Source of the DNA: Blastomyces gilchristii SLH14081
Lineage: Eukaryota; Ascomycota; Eurotiomycetes; Onygenales; Ajellomycetaceae
DNA length: 64,000 nt
NCBI RefSeq assembly: GCF_000003855.2
Contig: NW_003101657.1
Location: 32,083-96,082 of the forward strand
Reading direction: 5' to 3'
This document shows positions 22,732-35,459 of the stretch, in pieces (the stretch's first letter is position 1; each line of letters begins with the position of its first letter). Position numbers and translations under genes: made by a program. Under the pieces are notes generated by a model. The model saw only the letters and a list, made by a program, of their open reading frames with translations, did no database searches and was not told the DNA's origin.

Positions 22732-23811
22732 ACTGTTATACAAATTCATATCATAGATAAATTACTTTCTATGAGATTACTCTTATTAAAGAGAAGTATT
22801 TATAAGTTAATCTTTCACTTATTCTTATAAATTATCATTCTTTAACACTGTAAAGTTATAAGACATTTTTCATTCTTTCATTAACTCTGTAGAATTGTAG
22901 AATTAAGATATTCACAGTTTATAATCACTCTTTATAATTATATAGAAAGATTCAGATCTGTGATTTATAATTATTTTTTATTTACTAAAGTGATCTGACT
23001 ATTCTGTGAGATTATTTATAGTATAAATAAATCTCTCTAAAGTAGTATAAATATCTCAGATCTGTTCATAGAATCTTATCTTCTTTTCTCTTTTTCTATA
23101 ACAGCTCTTATTCTTATAAACTGTGAGTATTCTTATTCATCTGTGAAGTATTTTTACTTAGATAATAGAGAGAGAGTATTTCTGATAATATCTATATATT
23201 AATTCAAGAACTTTTCAAGAATAAAATTTTTTTTAATTCTAATATCTTTATAAATAATATCTGATTACTACTGAGCTTCTTATAAGTATCTCTATAATAT
23301 CTCTGATTACTTTCTACTAACTGATAATACAGAGATACTGTTACTTATAACAGTATTTTCATTCTCTTCAGCTCTGTCACTATATTCTATATTTAAATCA
23401 GTAGATAACTCTGTGTCTTTTTCAGATCAATCTCTAACTCTCAGCAGTATAGTCTCACTCTTTACTATAAGTCTCTCTGTAAGTGATTTCTTACAGACTC
23501 TAACTAATAGTTTCTACAAAGCTCTCAGTTCTGTCAGTGCTCTCTGCAGTTTCACAGATCTATAATTATCTCTTCTCTACTTACACAATCTCTGATCAGA
23601 TATATATAAATATATCTAAATTCTCTATTATCAGTTCTCATATTACAGTGCATTTCTGCAATCTCAATATTAACAGAAGATAAGTTCTCAGATACTTCTA
23701 AAATTCAGATAATTAAGATAATATAAATGCTATAAATTCACAATAGAAGTTAATCTGAATAGATAAATTCTCTCTTTATATCTCAATAATTTCTTAGCTG
23801 AATACTTCAGT

Positions 23812-24181
23812 TATTATTATTATTATTATTCTTTCATTATACTTATATACAAGCGGAGCTTATGATAAGTTCTTGTATGATGTTAAATACAGATTAAGTG
23901 TTAATTATACAGAAGAAAATACAGCTGTTGAGATCATGTTAAGATAATAAGAATATAGGAAAATACAAAGAAGTGATAATTAGATACATATAATAATAAC
24001 TTCTTAGTTCAGAAACATAGAGCAATTCATTGAAGTAATTTATACATCTCTGTATTTATTAGAAATCTGAGATACTTGAGTTTCAGATTTAATATATTCT
24101 CTGTGAGTTTCAAACTCACGTATCTTGATCTCTCATATTAAGACACTACTGAGTGACTGTATTAATCATTCAGTCATCAGG
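23812..24181 (-). mobile_element. SINE-B copy 1 (tRNA-derived, minus orientation)
   Basis: A 370-bp insertion in G2b with the 15-bp TSD GCTGAATACTTCAGT (23,797-23,811 and 24,182-24,196). On the minus strand a tRNA-like head (about 24,095-24,181) has box A-like TGACTGAATGATTAATAC (TGGCTGAGTGGTTAA before G-to-A changes) and box B-like GAGTTTGAAACTC. A body and an (AAT)n tail at 23,812-23,830 follow. The last bases before the tail (ATAATGAAAGAATAATAAT) resemble the LINE tail (ATAATTGAAGAATAATAAT), which suggests the same helper. Contains the undecayed palindrome AAGCGGAGCTT. Confidence 0.75.
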
Positions 24182-25491
24182 GCTGAATACTTCAGTATAA
24201 CTGAGAAAGTAAACACAGCTTTATAAGAAATATCTAGTAACATGCATAGATAATCAGCTCTCAAGACTCTGCTATAACTGTATACACTCTGATATCTGAC
24301 TCTCTTAAAGTCTGTGTATTTTCAGCAGTTTTTATATTAAATATAATAATTATCTGTATTACAGACATGATACTCTCTGCTTCTTTGAAGAGAGAAACTA
24401 ATAGTTATAAGAGAGTTGAATATTGCAGATAATAAGATTGTAAGTGTGAATTTTCTTTATTAGTTACTAAATTATATTCACAGTCTGATTTTATTTTCTT
24501 TGTTTTTTCACTTTTAATAAGAATATAATTTCTTCTTCTCTTTATATACACTACAGACTGTTCATCTCAGTAGAAACTTATCATCTTTATAGACTAGAGT
24601 TTATAAATGATAGTATTAATATCTTTATTATAATCAGGTTCTTAGTAAGGATTATATCATTCTAACTTATTAGAATTTATAGTATGAAAGTCATATCTCA
24701 GCTTTTATAGATATTTTATCTACTCAGATAATTCTTAAGTAAACTCATTCATCTTATCAGAATACTCTTATCACTGAATCTTAAATCAGAGCTTATAATC
24801 TTGCTTCTCTGAGTTAATAATTTCTTTAATCTAATATTCTCTTTCACTCTTAAGTACTTCATAAACAGAGTGATGAGTCACAGAATTCTCTTCTAAGAAT
24901 TTCTTATATTTATAAAGTAAAGAGATATAAAAAACATTATATATCTATAACTGAGATAATAGTTTTAATCTATAGAACTGTGAGTTAACTTTCTTCATAA
25001 TTTTATAAGACTCTATTTATAAGAGATTTAGCTTCTTACTAGATCTCTATATAATAATATTTTTCAAATTTAGTCAGACTCTATTATCTTTCTTAAAACT
25101 TTTTATAATATACTTAAAGTCATAGTATCTCTTCTAATACTCTTAAGTCTTTCTTAAGAATTTACAGACTTTCTTCTGAATATTCTAAATTCTCTCAGTG
25201 TATTCACAGACATTATCACACTCTATAATATACTCTTACAGATTTATTAAGATTATCTACAGATAAGTTTTAGTAAGTATCTTAAAGAGAGTTTTATCTA
25301 TACTGATATACTTTGAGTTATTATATATAAACTCTGTAAGTAATAATTAATACACTCAGTTATTCTGATTATAATTGATAAAGTACTGCAGATACTATTT
25401 AAATATACTTATCAGATATTCTATCTGATTATCTATCTATTAATAAAAAGTTATACTTAGATCTTATAAAATCTTCATTATAGTTATTAAA

Positions 25492-25751
25492 TGTAAGAAA
25501 TCTCACTTCTCACGAATTCTTTACCTCTATTTCTATCTCTCGCATAATCAATAGGGCTAGCGGCCCTTGGCTACACACAACTATATAGACTGAAGTTCAT
25601 GAATACTATTCATAACTCAGCTTAAATGCTATTATATATTTGATCTCTACATTTTATCTTTCTACTGTGAATACTTCTAGTAGTTAACAGTATATATCAT
25701 ATCAAGCTGCAAACACCTGAATAAATTGCCCTGTGAGCACTTATTCTTACA
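25492..25751 (+). repeat. G2a 5' LTR
   Basis: Retains AGGGCTAGCGGCCCTTGGC (25,553-25,571), a GC-rich patch also kept in the 3' LTR despite decay around it. Confidence 0.88.
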
Positions 25752-25899
25752 TTTCAAGCTCAGTCAGTCAGCAATCATCTGTTATAACTGAAAGAACTAG
25801 AAACTTATATACTTCAATCTCTGTGAACTCTACTGCAGATACTCAGAAGCAGTCATCTGAATTATAAATAGCTTTTATAAAAGAAGTCTCAGAGAACTT

Positions 25900-26870
25900 A
25901 TCAATTATTCATAGAATATTATTCTCTATATCTGTGACAGAGAAACTCTCTGAACTCATGAATAAATAAATCTTAGTAAAGAACATTCTTGAGCATCTCT
26001 TATAGAATTAAGCTATTTTTCTATAAGAAATGCTTACTGTCTGTAAACATTCTTAAACTGAGTCTCTAGACATAATCTTCAGAGATATCTGTGAATTAAA
26101 AAGAAACTTTCTTAAGCTGTAACTACTTAAAGTTACTTATCAAATCATAATCTATAAAAGCTTTTATAAGTTTGTATTTGAAATTGACTTACAAGCTTAG
26201 CTGTGTGATATAAAAGATAAAGAAGCTGTCATCTATACAATAACAGATCTCTATTATACTAAAGTTAAGAACTGGCTGAATTATCTAGAGAATGATTATA
26301 AGAGATCTCACTGATCTGTTCTCAAGATCTATCTAGAGAATAAGTTGAGAAACTCTGTGAGCTGAACAGAGAATATCTGAGCTGTAATCATTAATATTAG
26401 AAAAAGAGATAAGAAATCTGATGAAGACTACTTACAGTGCTTTATAAAATTATAATATAAATTAAAGTCTGTGAAAATAGAGCTCTAAAACAAGACCTGA
26501 ATGATGATATTTACAAAGAGACTGAATAAAAATATATAGAATAAGCTCATTGAGTAAGACTCTAAGTTCTTAATTCTGAAGAAACTGATGACTCTCATTC
26601 ACTGCTTGCAGATTACTGTAAGAGTCATAGATTCACAGAGAGCAGATCACTGATCAGCTCTGTGAGAATCAGAATAATAGAGAATAGATTTATCAGAAAA
26701 AGATAATAAGATATAGAGAGATTCATATCTGACTGTTGAGTAGAAAGAGAGAGCTTCATAAGCTTCTGTAAATAGAGTGTATAATAGAGAGATTAAGAAA
26801 AAGAAACTCTGCTTCATCTGTTCTAAATCAGAACATCTTTGTACAAACTGTTCAGATAAATTAAAATAGA
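25900..26870 (+). pseudogene. G2a gag remnant with intact CCHC knuckle
   Basis: Degraded Lys/Glu-rich reading frame. The one clearly conserved motif is the zinc knuckle CFICSKSEHLCTNC (26,810-26,851), a perfect Cx2Cx4Hx4C nucleocapsid motif. It follows a KKKKL basic stretch, as in other fungal gypsy gag proteins. Upstream frames carry stops. Confidence 0.75.
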
Positions 26871-27299
26871 AATTTAAGAAGTTATAGACAGAGTCAGTAA
26901 CAGTCTTCTTAAGAGTCTTAAAGCTGATATCTGAATCTGTTACTCTCTCAATGAAAATGCTTACTTATAGAGAGAGACTGCACTGCAGTACTGCTATCTG
27001 ATAAGTATGAAAAGTATTGATAAACTCAGAATTTCAGGTCACTGTAGTGTTTCTAAAGCTCATAGAGTGAATAAACTGAATGATGAAAACTGAGAATCTG
27101 CTCTTATAATAAGCAGAGTGTGAGAACTCAGATCTGAGAACTGAGAGACTTATAAGAATCATCTTTGAATTATAAGATCTCTCTGAAATCTGAAGAAGAT
27201 TTACAGAAACTGTGATTATTGTGAACATCACAGATAACATGTACTTGAGACTTGTATGACTTCAAAGACACAATTCACACATAGCTGTTTGTAAGTCAG

Positions 27300-30200
27300 G
27301 TTTATACTTTCAATCAGTGTTAACAGACTTACTTACAGAGATAGAATCAGTTAATACTACAGAGTTAATTAGAGAAGACAAGCTCATCTATATAATGACT
27401 TTACAAGTGTCTGAGAATCTCACAGTCATGAAAACTAAGCTTTAAATACTAGAGAAATACTGAGACCTTGCAGAGATGTTCAGCTTAATAAAGATAGCTG
27501 AGCTTTCTTCTCACTATAAGAAGAATCTGATAATAGATTTAATAGAAGAGTAGAAATTCTTCTGAGAATCAATCTATAAGCTCTTTCATTATAAGACAGA
27601 GATCTTGTAAATCTATGTAAAGAAGAATCTGAAGAATAACTTCATCTGATCTTTATAGATCTCTGTGAGAGTCTCTGTAATATTTATGAAGAAGAAGAAT
27701 AAAGATCTCAGATTATATATAGACTATTATAATCTGAACTTTAAAATAATAAAGAGTCACTATTCTCTGTCTCTGATTAAGAATGTAATCAACTGTCTCA
27801 TGAAAGCTGTTATATTCATACAACTGAATGTGATTAATACATATACATAGCTGTAAATATAGTCTGAGAATGAATAAAAGACTGTCTTTAGAACTGCACT
27901 GAAATTATTTAAATATCTAGTAATATCTTTTAATCTGACTAATACTCTCACAGCATTTCAGTCTTTTATCAATAAAACACTTTATATATATTTGAATGTC
28001 TTCATAATAATATATCTGAATAATGTGATAATATACTTCATGAAGAAGAAAGAACACACTGAGCATGTGTAAAGTATATTAAAGGTCTTAGATGAGACAG
28101 AACTGTATATTAAGCTTATAAAGTACAACTTCAGTATTCATTAAATTAATTTTCTAGAATATATAATCACTGCAGATGATATTCAGATAAAATCTTCACA
28201 GATTAAGACTATTTTATTATAACTGAAGTTAACTAGTATTTATAAGATTCAGATCTTTCTGAGCTTTGTGAATTTCTATAGATAATTTATCTTTATATTT
28301 ATAAGAATCTTCTTGACTCTTACAGACATACTAAAGAGTGAAAATAAGAAAAAGTCATCTTATAAATAGAGAATGAAAAGATTATTAAGAAGAAAGAACT
28401 GTGAGAACTTTCTTATCTCAGAAGCTTGTGAGATCTTTATAAGATTGAAACAGACATTTATAAATACAGTGATACTGTTTCACTTTAATTTCTTACTCTT
28501 AATCAGATTGAAGACAGATGTCTTCTTCTTTATAATTTCAGAAATAGTTTCATAACTACAGTTAAATGAGAACTGAGTTTCAGTGATCTTTTTCTCATAG
28601 AAGATATAACTTATGAAGATTAACTATAACATTTATAATCAGAAGCTTCTTATAATAGTGAAATTCTTTCATCACTGATATTACTATTTTAAGAATCTCA
28701 TGACAGTAATTACTGTTAAAACTGATCATAACAGCTTATAACAGTTTACTTCAATTAAGAAACTCTCACAGCAGCAGATTCACTGAGCTCAGAGACTGAG
28801 TGAGTTCTGATTCAAGATAGAATATATTAAGAGAATTAAGAACTCAGCAGATAGACTCTCTTATAGATCAGACTATGTTAAGAAGATCAGAGTGACAGAC
28901 ACAGAGAGACTAGAGAAGATAGAAAAGCTTCACAGAATACTCAGACTGAGTGTTATGAAGAGATTGACTGAAGAGTCTCTCAATTCTCTGTAAGAGAAGA
29001 GAAAAGAGAGAGAAAAGAAGTCTGTATAACTACTCTCTATAACACTGAGAGTTAACACTCTGAGAATCTTTATAAGAATTCTTGAAGAGAGTATCTATAA
29101 TCTGAAGAGTTTACAGACTTTGAGAAGTACTGTGAAAGATCTGATATAAGAAGAAACAGAATATAAGTCTTTATAAGATCTTCTATTCAGATTATCTGAA
29201 CTATAACTAAAGAATAAATATACTCAGTATATTCAGAAACTACTTATAACAGAGATTAATTCTGCAGAAATAAAGAATTGAAGAGACTTAAATAATCTCT
29301 TATAAAAAGAGAGCTGAATTTATGTGTCTGTGAATGAGTTTCTATGTATAGAACTTATTAAAAGGTATTATAACTCTTCTCTAGCAGATTATTTTACAGA
29401 CACTAGAACTTATAAGTTACTTATAAGAAAATACTTCTGACTGAAGATATGAGAACTTATAAAGAAGATAGTGAATTCTTATACTATTTATCAGAATTTG
29501 TGAGTAGTGCAGTTCAGATTATATAAAGAACTTACTTCTCTATTTATTCTGCAGAAACCTTGAAAACAGCTAGAAATAAATACTCTTATAAGTCTCTCTG
29601 AAAGTAAGAACATATATAATACCTGCTTTAACAGTGTGCTGATGATAGTGAATCACTTTATCAAGATAACACACTTTATATTCACTTATAAGAACTTGAA
29701 GTTAAAGAATTTAACTCATATTTTTATTCATAATATGATTCAGTTGCATGAATTGTCTACAAATATTATCTTAAATAGAGAATTAATCTTCATAGAAGAG
29801 TTCTGATCTAATCTGATAACTATACTGAAGATCTCATGAGATCTAAGTATAGCTTTTCATTAACAGACAGATAATCAGATAGAATATCTGATAAGTATAT
29901 TGAAACAGTATCTGCAGTACTTTGTTAATTATAATCAGAATAACTGAGTGTATTGATTATTACTTACAGAGTTCATATATAACAACTTAAAACATGTTAG
30001 TATAGATAAAATCTTCTTTGAGATGCTTACTGAGACTTATTCACAGATAATCTTGATGAACTTATAAGAGTATACTATAGAGCATGATAATATCTGTGAA
30101 CAGGCTGAGAGAATTCAGAAGATTCAGAAGAAAGCCTGTGAATTCTTGAGAAAGACTCAAGAGTATTAGAAGAGATACTATAACTCTAAGCATATTATAA

Positions 30201-30660
30201 AGAGTTTTAAGAAAGATAATAGAGTCTAACTGAGTCTAGAAAATATTATTATATAAAGATCTAGTAAGAAGCTGAATCTCTTACAGACAGAATCTTATAA
30301 AATTATGAAGAAAATTAACTCATAGTTCTATAGATTGAAACTGTTATCTGAGTTATAGATATATAATGTTTTTTATGTCTCTTTACTTCATAAATATAAG
30401 AAATTCTTAGAAGAGAATTCTATGACTTATCACTCTATTTACAAAGTACTAAATAGTGAAAGAGAATATCAGATCAAAGAGATTATTAACTCAGAGAAGT
30501 GAGATTATAAGCTCTGATTCAAGATTCAGTGATAAGAATATTCTAATAAGATGAATGAGTTCACTTGAGAATTATCTGAGCAGATAAGACATCTGTAGAA
30601 GCTAAGACATGACTTTCATATTATGAATTCTGATAAGTCAGAATAATATAATCTTTACTA
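27300..30660 (+). pseudogene. G2a pol remnant: RT, RNase H, integrase, chromodomain
   Basis: RT: VSVIFMKKKNKDLRLYIDYYNLN (27,670-27,740) matches the APVLFVKKKDG-LRLCVDYR block. The catalytic box reads YLNNVIIYF (about 28,010-28,040), so both aspartates have become asparagine. RNase H: FINTVILFHFNFLLLIRLKTD (about 28,450-28,515). Integrase: VLMIVNHFIKITHFI (about 29,640-29,685), then NRELIFIEEF where DRG-x-QF is usual, and FH-QTDNQIEYL (about 29,855-29,900). Chromodomain-like: EYQIKEIINSEK (about 30,455-30,500). Stops and lost catalytic residues make it inactive. A chromodomain at this place marks the chromovirus clade, in which it targets integration to heterochromatin. Confidence 0.82.
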
Positions 30661-30719
30661 AGAATCTAATTATAATAAAGATATTAACACTGTCATTTAT
30701 AAGTTCTAGTCTATAAGAT

Positions 30720-32484
30720 AATGAGTTTCTACTGAGATGAACAGTTCATTGTGTATATAAGAGAAGAAGAAATCATGCTCTCATTAAAGTTAAAAAATAA
30801 GAAACAAAAACAGAACTATGAACACAATTTAGAGACTAATAAAGAAAAAATAAAGAAAATTTAAATTCATATTCTTAACACTTATAACATTCAATCTTCT
30901 TATAACTATTAATTTTCTTCTTCAAAGAAACAGAGAGTATTATATCTGTGATACAGATAATTATTGTATTTAGTATAAAGACTGTCAGAAATGCACAGAC
31001 TTCAGAGAAGCTGAATATCAGAGTATACACAGTTGTGACAGAGTCTTGAGAACTGCCTGTCTGTGTATATAATCAGATATCTCTTATGAAGCTGTGTCTG
31101 CTTCTTCAGTTATACTGAAGTATTCAGCCTGAAAATAATTAAGATGCAGAGAGAGAACTCATCTGCTCAGATCAACTCTTATTATAAATTCATGACATTT
31201 GCATTGTCTTAATTACCTGGATTTTACAGGTATCTGAGAACTCATCTCTCATTGATAATGAGATTACAGAAATATGCCACAGTATGAGAATTATTGATAG
31301 AAAACCTAGACATATTTGCATATATCTGATCAGAGATTGTGTGAGTAGAAAGAAGATGATCATAGACTCACAGAGTCACAGAAGACACTGATAACACTGA
31401 GAGCTTTATAAGAACTGTCAGCTGAGATCTGTAAGAAATTACTTATGAGAAGACTTACAGCAAAGAAGAGAACTGCACTACTTGAAGTCAGAGACTGATC
31501 TGAAAGAGATATAAGATTGACTGCTGACCTGAAGATCAGATGTGATGACAGAACTAAGAAGAATGAAGATACTATTATAAGCAGTGATGTCTCTGCTTCA
31601 TCAGTCAGTAAAAAGTAATCAGAGAAGTTATAGAGACACTTACAAGAAGCTCAGCAGCAGTCAGACATTGTTTATAAAGATATTAAAATTAAAAAATTTT
31701 TATTCTTGAGAAGTTCTTGAATCAATATACAGACATTGTCAGAAATACTCTCTCTCTATCATCTGAGTGAAAACACTTCACAGATGAATAAAGATACTCA
31801 CAGTTTATAAGAATAAAAGCTGTTACAGAAAAAGAGAAAAGAAGATGAGATTTCACAGACAGATCTGAAATATTTATACTACTCTAAAGAGGTTTATTTA
31901 CACTGTGAGTGATCTTACAGAACAGTTAGATCACTTTAATAAATAAGAGTAATTATGAATCACAGGCCTGAATCTTTCTATATAACTATAAAGAGTGATT
32001 GCAGACTGTGAATATCTTGATTCTACAATTCTACAGAGTTAATGAAAGAATAGAAAATTCCTCACAATTCTACAGTATCAAAGAACAATGATTTATAAGA
32101 ATAAGTGAAAGATTAACTTATGAATACTTCTCTTTGATGAGAATAATCTCATAGAGAGTGATTTATCTATGAGATGAATCTGTGTAATGATTATATAAGA
32201 ATCTCATGAAAATGATTGAGAGTTAATCAGAATTCTTCTGTATAAAAGATGTGAGATGAATCTGTATAATAGTCAGAGAAGAATCTGTAGATTATAAAGA
32301 ATCTCACAGAATAAGAAACTGAGTGACAGACTCTTTTCTCTTTACAGTAATAAGAGATTTTTTCTCACTGAGATTTTTTATAGATATAAAGAGTTTTTAG
32401 TGAGTATCACTGCAGTGCTGAGCTGATTCTATGAAGTCACTCAGTGAAAGGCTTCACAGACAAAGTCTTAGAGAGAGAGAAATA
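30720..32484 (+). other. G2a 3' region beyond pol, unknown coding content
   Basis: About 1.76 kb lies between the chromodomain and the polypurine tract. One plus-strand frame (about 31,330-31,690) is open apart from a few TGA/TAG codons at likely former Trp/Gln positions, and reads as a Lys/Glu/Gln/Ser-rich, possibly coiled-coil protein (for example TAKKRTALLEVRD). A homologous stretch is present inverted in G2b (22,740-24,300). I do not recognise the product. It could be an extra ORF or decayed non-coding sequence. Confidence 0.4.
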
Positions 32485-32742
32485 TGTAAGAAATCTTACT
32501 TCTTACAGATTCTTTATCTCTATTTCTATCTCTTATATAATTAATAGAGCTAGCGGCCCTTGGCTATACACAACTATATAGACTGAAGTTCACAAATACT
32601 ATTCATAACTCAGCTTGAATACTATTATATATTTGATCTCTACATTTTATCTTTCTATCATGAATACTTCTAGTAGTTAACAGTATATATCACGCCAAGC
32701 TGCAAACACCCGAATAATCGCCTGCGAGCACTTATTCTTACA
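32485..32742 (+). repeat. G2a 3' LTR
   Basis: Same ends as the 5' LTR, 258 bp. It keeps CGCCAAGCTGCAAACACCCG and AGCGGCC, while other CpG sites have become TA, TG or CA. Confidence 0.88.
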
Positions 32743-33509
32743 TTAAAATAGATTAGAACTCTTCTATAAAGATTAATTCTTTATCTGAGATAATATTCAT
32801 AGATAATTCATATAATCAGATTACATTGTAAATAAAGATATAAGTTAAATTCTTTAACTTTAAGTTCTTATAAGTGAGTATAAAATGTGATATCTTAATA
32901 AAGCAATCTACTATTATCAGCATACTATCAAAGCAGATATTATATATATTTTTACTTTCAGAAAGACTTATAAGAGTATTCATTTCTAGCCGTTTTTAAG
33001 ATTTCTATAAAATAAATAGAGAAGTAAGTTCTTTCTATAATCTAAACTACACTATTTATGAACTTTGATAAATAGTATAAGAATTCACTATCATCTTTAT
33101 AAACTCTTATATCTTCAGTTAGAAGTATTTTCTTATAAGTAACTTATAAGTTCTAGTATCTGTAAAATAACTTACTAGAGAAGAGTTATAATATCTTTTA
33201 ATAAGTTCTATATATAGAAACTTATTCACAGGTATATAAATCTGACTCTCTCTTTATAAGAGATTATTTAAGTCTCTTTAATTCTTTATTTCTGCAGAGT
33301 TAATCTCTGTTATGAGTAGTTTCTAAATATACTAAGTATATTCATTCTTCAGTTATAGTTCTGACAATCTGAATAGAAGATCTTATAAAGACTTATACTC
33401 TGTTTTCTTTTATATCAGATCTTTCACAGTGCTTCTCAAAGTCTGTAAACTCTTCAGATTATAGATACTCTCTTCAAGAATCTTTATAGAGATTCTCAGA
33501 CTGCATCTG

Positions 33510-33781
33510 ATCAATCATATAGACTACTTTATTACACTTTATAGATTTCACTAAAAGCTCTGATTCTCAGTCATTCTCAATTGCTGATTCTTGACTGCTA
33601 TAAATATGTATAAATTCTCCTGCTCTGAAGCTTCACTGTGTATACTATTACATACATGTATAAATATTCACTTTAATTGCTGATTCTTGTACTTTCTCTT
33701 TCTTTTTCTTCTTTAATATTTTTCATTTTATTGTATAAGACCTATATATTATACTGATCTAATCAGCGTAGACCTCTTACA
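33510..33781 (+). repeat. Truncated G1-family LTR
   Basis: Inverse complement of the G1 LTR as written on the plus strand: it ends CAGCGTAGACCTCTTACA and contains CACTTTCTCTTTC-type sequence and the CTGATTCTCAGTCATTCTC motif. It lacks the first ~10 bases and the second copy of the internal ~76-bp unit. It abuts broken G2b sequence at about 33,505 with no internal G1 sequence, so it is a truncated solo LTR or a recombination scar. Confidence 0.7.
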
Positions 33782-34504
33782 GTAAATTTATATCAGATTT
33801 TCTTATTTATCTTACTAACTAGACTGACTGTCAGAACTATGAATTTCACATTTGATTTCATTTGATCTGATCTCATACATTTCTTGGTGTGAATCCCGCT
33901 GAGACTAGTCATTAAAAAAACATGCAAAGTGACTATATATCAGATCTTAAAATGAAATTATGACTTGAAAAAAATAAGAAAGTGATTTCATTTAATCTCA
34001 TTTAGTCTCATTCTTAACATAAAGTTACTATTTTTAGACATTTTAAGGTTTTTTTTAAACTATTTTTAATTTTTTAAAAAGTAATGCTTTTTGATAACAC
34101 TCAAATAAGATTTAAAGTTATTTAAAGCAATAAAAATAATTTAAATTGAGAAGTGAAAATCATAGTCTTATTTGAAAAATGTAATAAGAGTAAATAGTAA
34201 GTCTTACTGAAATAGTATAAGACTACTATTTAATGTTAAAACTGTGTAATAAGATCAGTTGAATTAATGATAAGATTATTAAATATTCTAATTCTGATTT
34301 TTAATATAATTACACAGGCAGTCTATTACTAACAGATTAATTATATGAAAATCTATTAAGTAAATAATTATAATACTGAGTATTATAGATTATTATTATT
34401 ATTATTATTCTTTTATTCAACTTATATACAAGCGGAGCTTATGATGAGTTCTTGCGTGATGTTAAATACAGACTAAGTATTAATTATACAGAAGGAAATA
34501 CAGG

Positions 34505-35051
34505 TGTTATCACGTCTCTGACCGTGTTAAGACTCTGCTGCGGTTCCGCACGGCTCATCACTTTCATGCGGATGATTCCATTCATCCCGCAGACTGTTCA
34601 AACCGGTTTTCAATCACTCTATGACATCATTCAGATATATTATAGAAAGATCTGATTAATAAATATAAGAATCTCACTTCTATACAAGGTCAGCAGATTA
34701 CTCTTTTATAATAGTGAGATGCTGCTGAGATATCACTCTGAGTATTCTTACTCATGAAATGAGAGAAGGATATTCACTCATTATCTATATAGAATAACTA
34801 AATACTGACTTCTTATCAAAGAAATTAGTAATTCATTTTTTCTCTGACTGAAATATATACAAGAGTTACTGCATTTCTCATACAATCTTCTTAGTATACT
34901 AAGTATCATATCTGTGATATTCTTACAATAACTCTGTAGTCTATGAGCTCACTATTTAAGTAAGATAGTTAAGCTTACTTATACAGCTTCTTAATAACTA
35001 TCTCTATATAATACTATTAACTAGTCACTGCTACAGTTCTGTTATATTATA
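34505..35051 (+). repeat. G3 5' LTR
   Basis: The first ~150 bp (34,505-34,640) are almost undecayed and CpG-rich (CTGCTGCGGTTCCGCACGG, TCATCCCGCAGAC), while the rest is decayed. The 3' LTR shows the reverse: a decayed start and an intact end (TGCTGCGGTTCCGC at 42,319-42,332). Confidence 0.88.
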
Positions 35052-35459
35052 ATTCAAATCACTTAATCTGATTATAAGTTTGAATCAGTTGAGCTCTATT
35101 AATGAACTGATATAATCTTATACACTCATGCTGAGACTGATCTAATCTCACTCTCTGAGAAAAACTTTATATTATTCTCTAAAGTATGTATATCTCTATC
35201 TCAGCAGAAATTCAAGATTTCTGAACCTGCTATATATTTTAATATAAGCTCTTTAATCACTCTGCTACTACTGCAGCCTCTACATATCTATATCTATTAT
35301 AAAGATAGAGAGATTAAGATTAGAGATTCTCTGAATTATAAGAGAAATATATTATCTGAATTTCACAGCTTCATTTATACTTTTGAATAGAAATTCTGTT
35401 TTAATCTGAGTCAGTTTAATACTTATAAAATATAAGTAATATACACTGTTAATCTTCTT

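Larger units (their letters stand above)
25492..32742 (+). mobile_element. G2a: Ty3/gypsy chromovirus, plus orientation
   Basis: LTRs of 260 bp (25,492-25,751) and 258 bp (32,485-32,742) run TGTAAG...TTACA, with 5-bp TSD TTAAA at 25,487-25,491 and 32,743-32,747. A purine tract (AGAGAGAGAGAAATA) precedes the right LTR, which agrees with the plus-strand reading of gag, RT, RNase H, integrase and chromodomain. It sits in a head-on copy of its own family (G2b). About 1.8 kb between the chromodomain and the 3' LTR has no standard gypsy domain. Coding regions are broken. Confidence 0.88.
22740..33505 (-). mobile_element. G2b: decayed gypsy element, minus orientation, split by SINE-B and G2a
   Basis: The pieces 22,740-23,796, 24,197-25,491 and 32,743-33,505 are the inverse complement of the 3' half of G2a and join in order when the insertions are removed. 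24,197-25,491 matches G2a from about 29,850 to 31,110 (integrase, chromodomain and 3' region), and 32,743-33,505 matches about 29,060-29,800. G2b lacks gag and most of pol: at about 33,505 it breaks off and is followed by a foreign LTR piece. It has no recognisable LTR of its own in the window. Its left end runs to the hAT terminus at 22,731. Confidence 0.75.
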
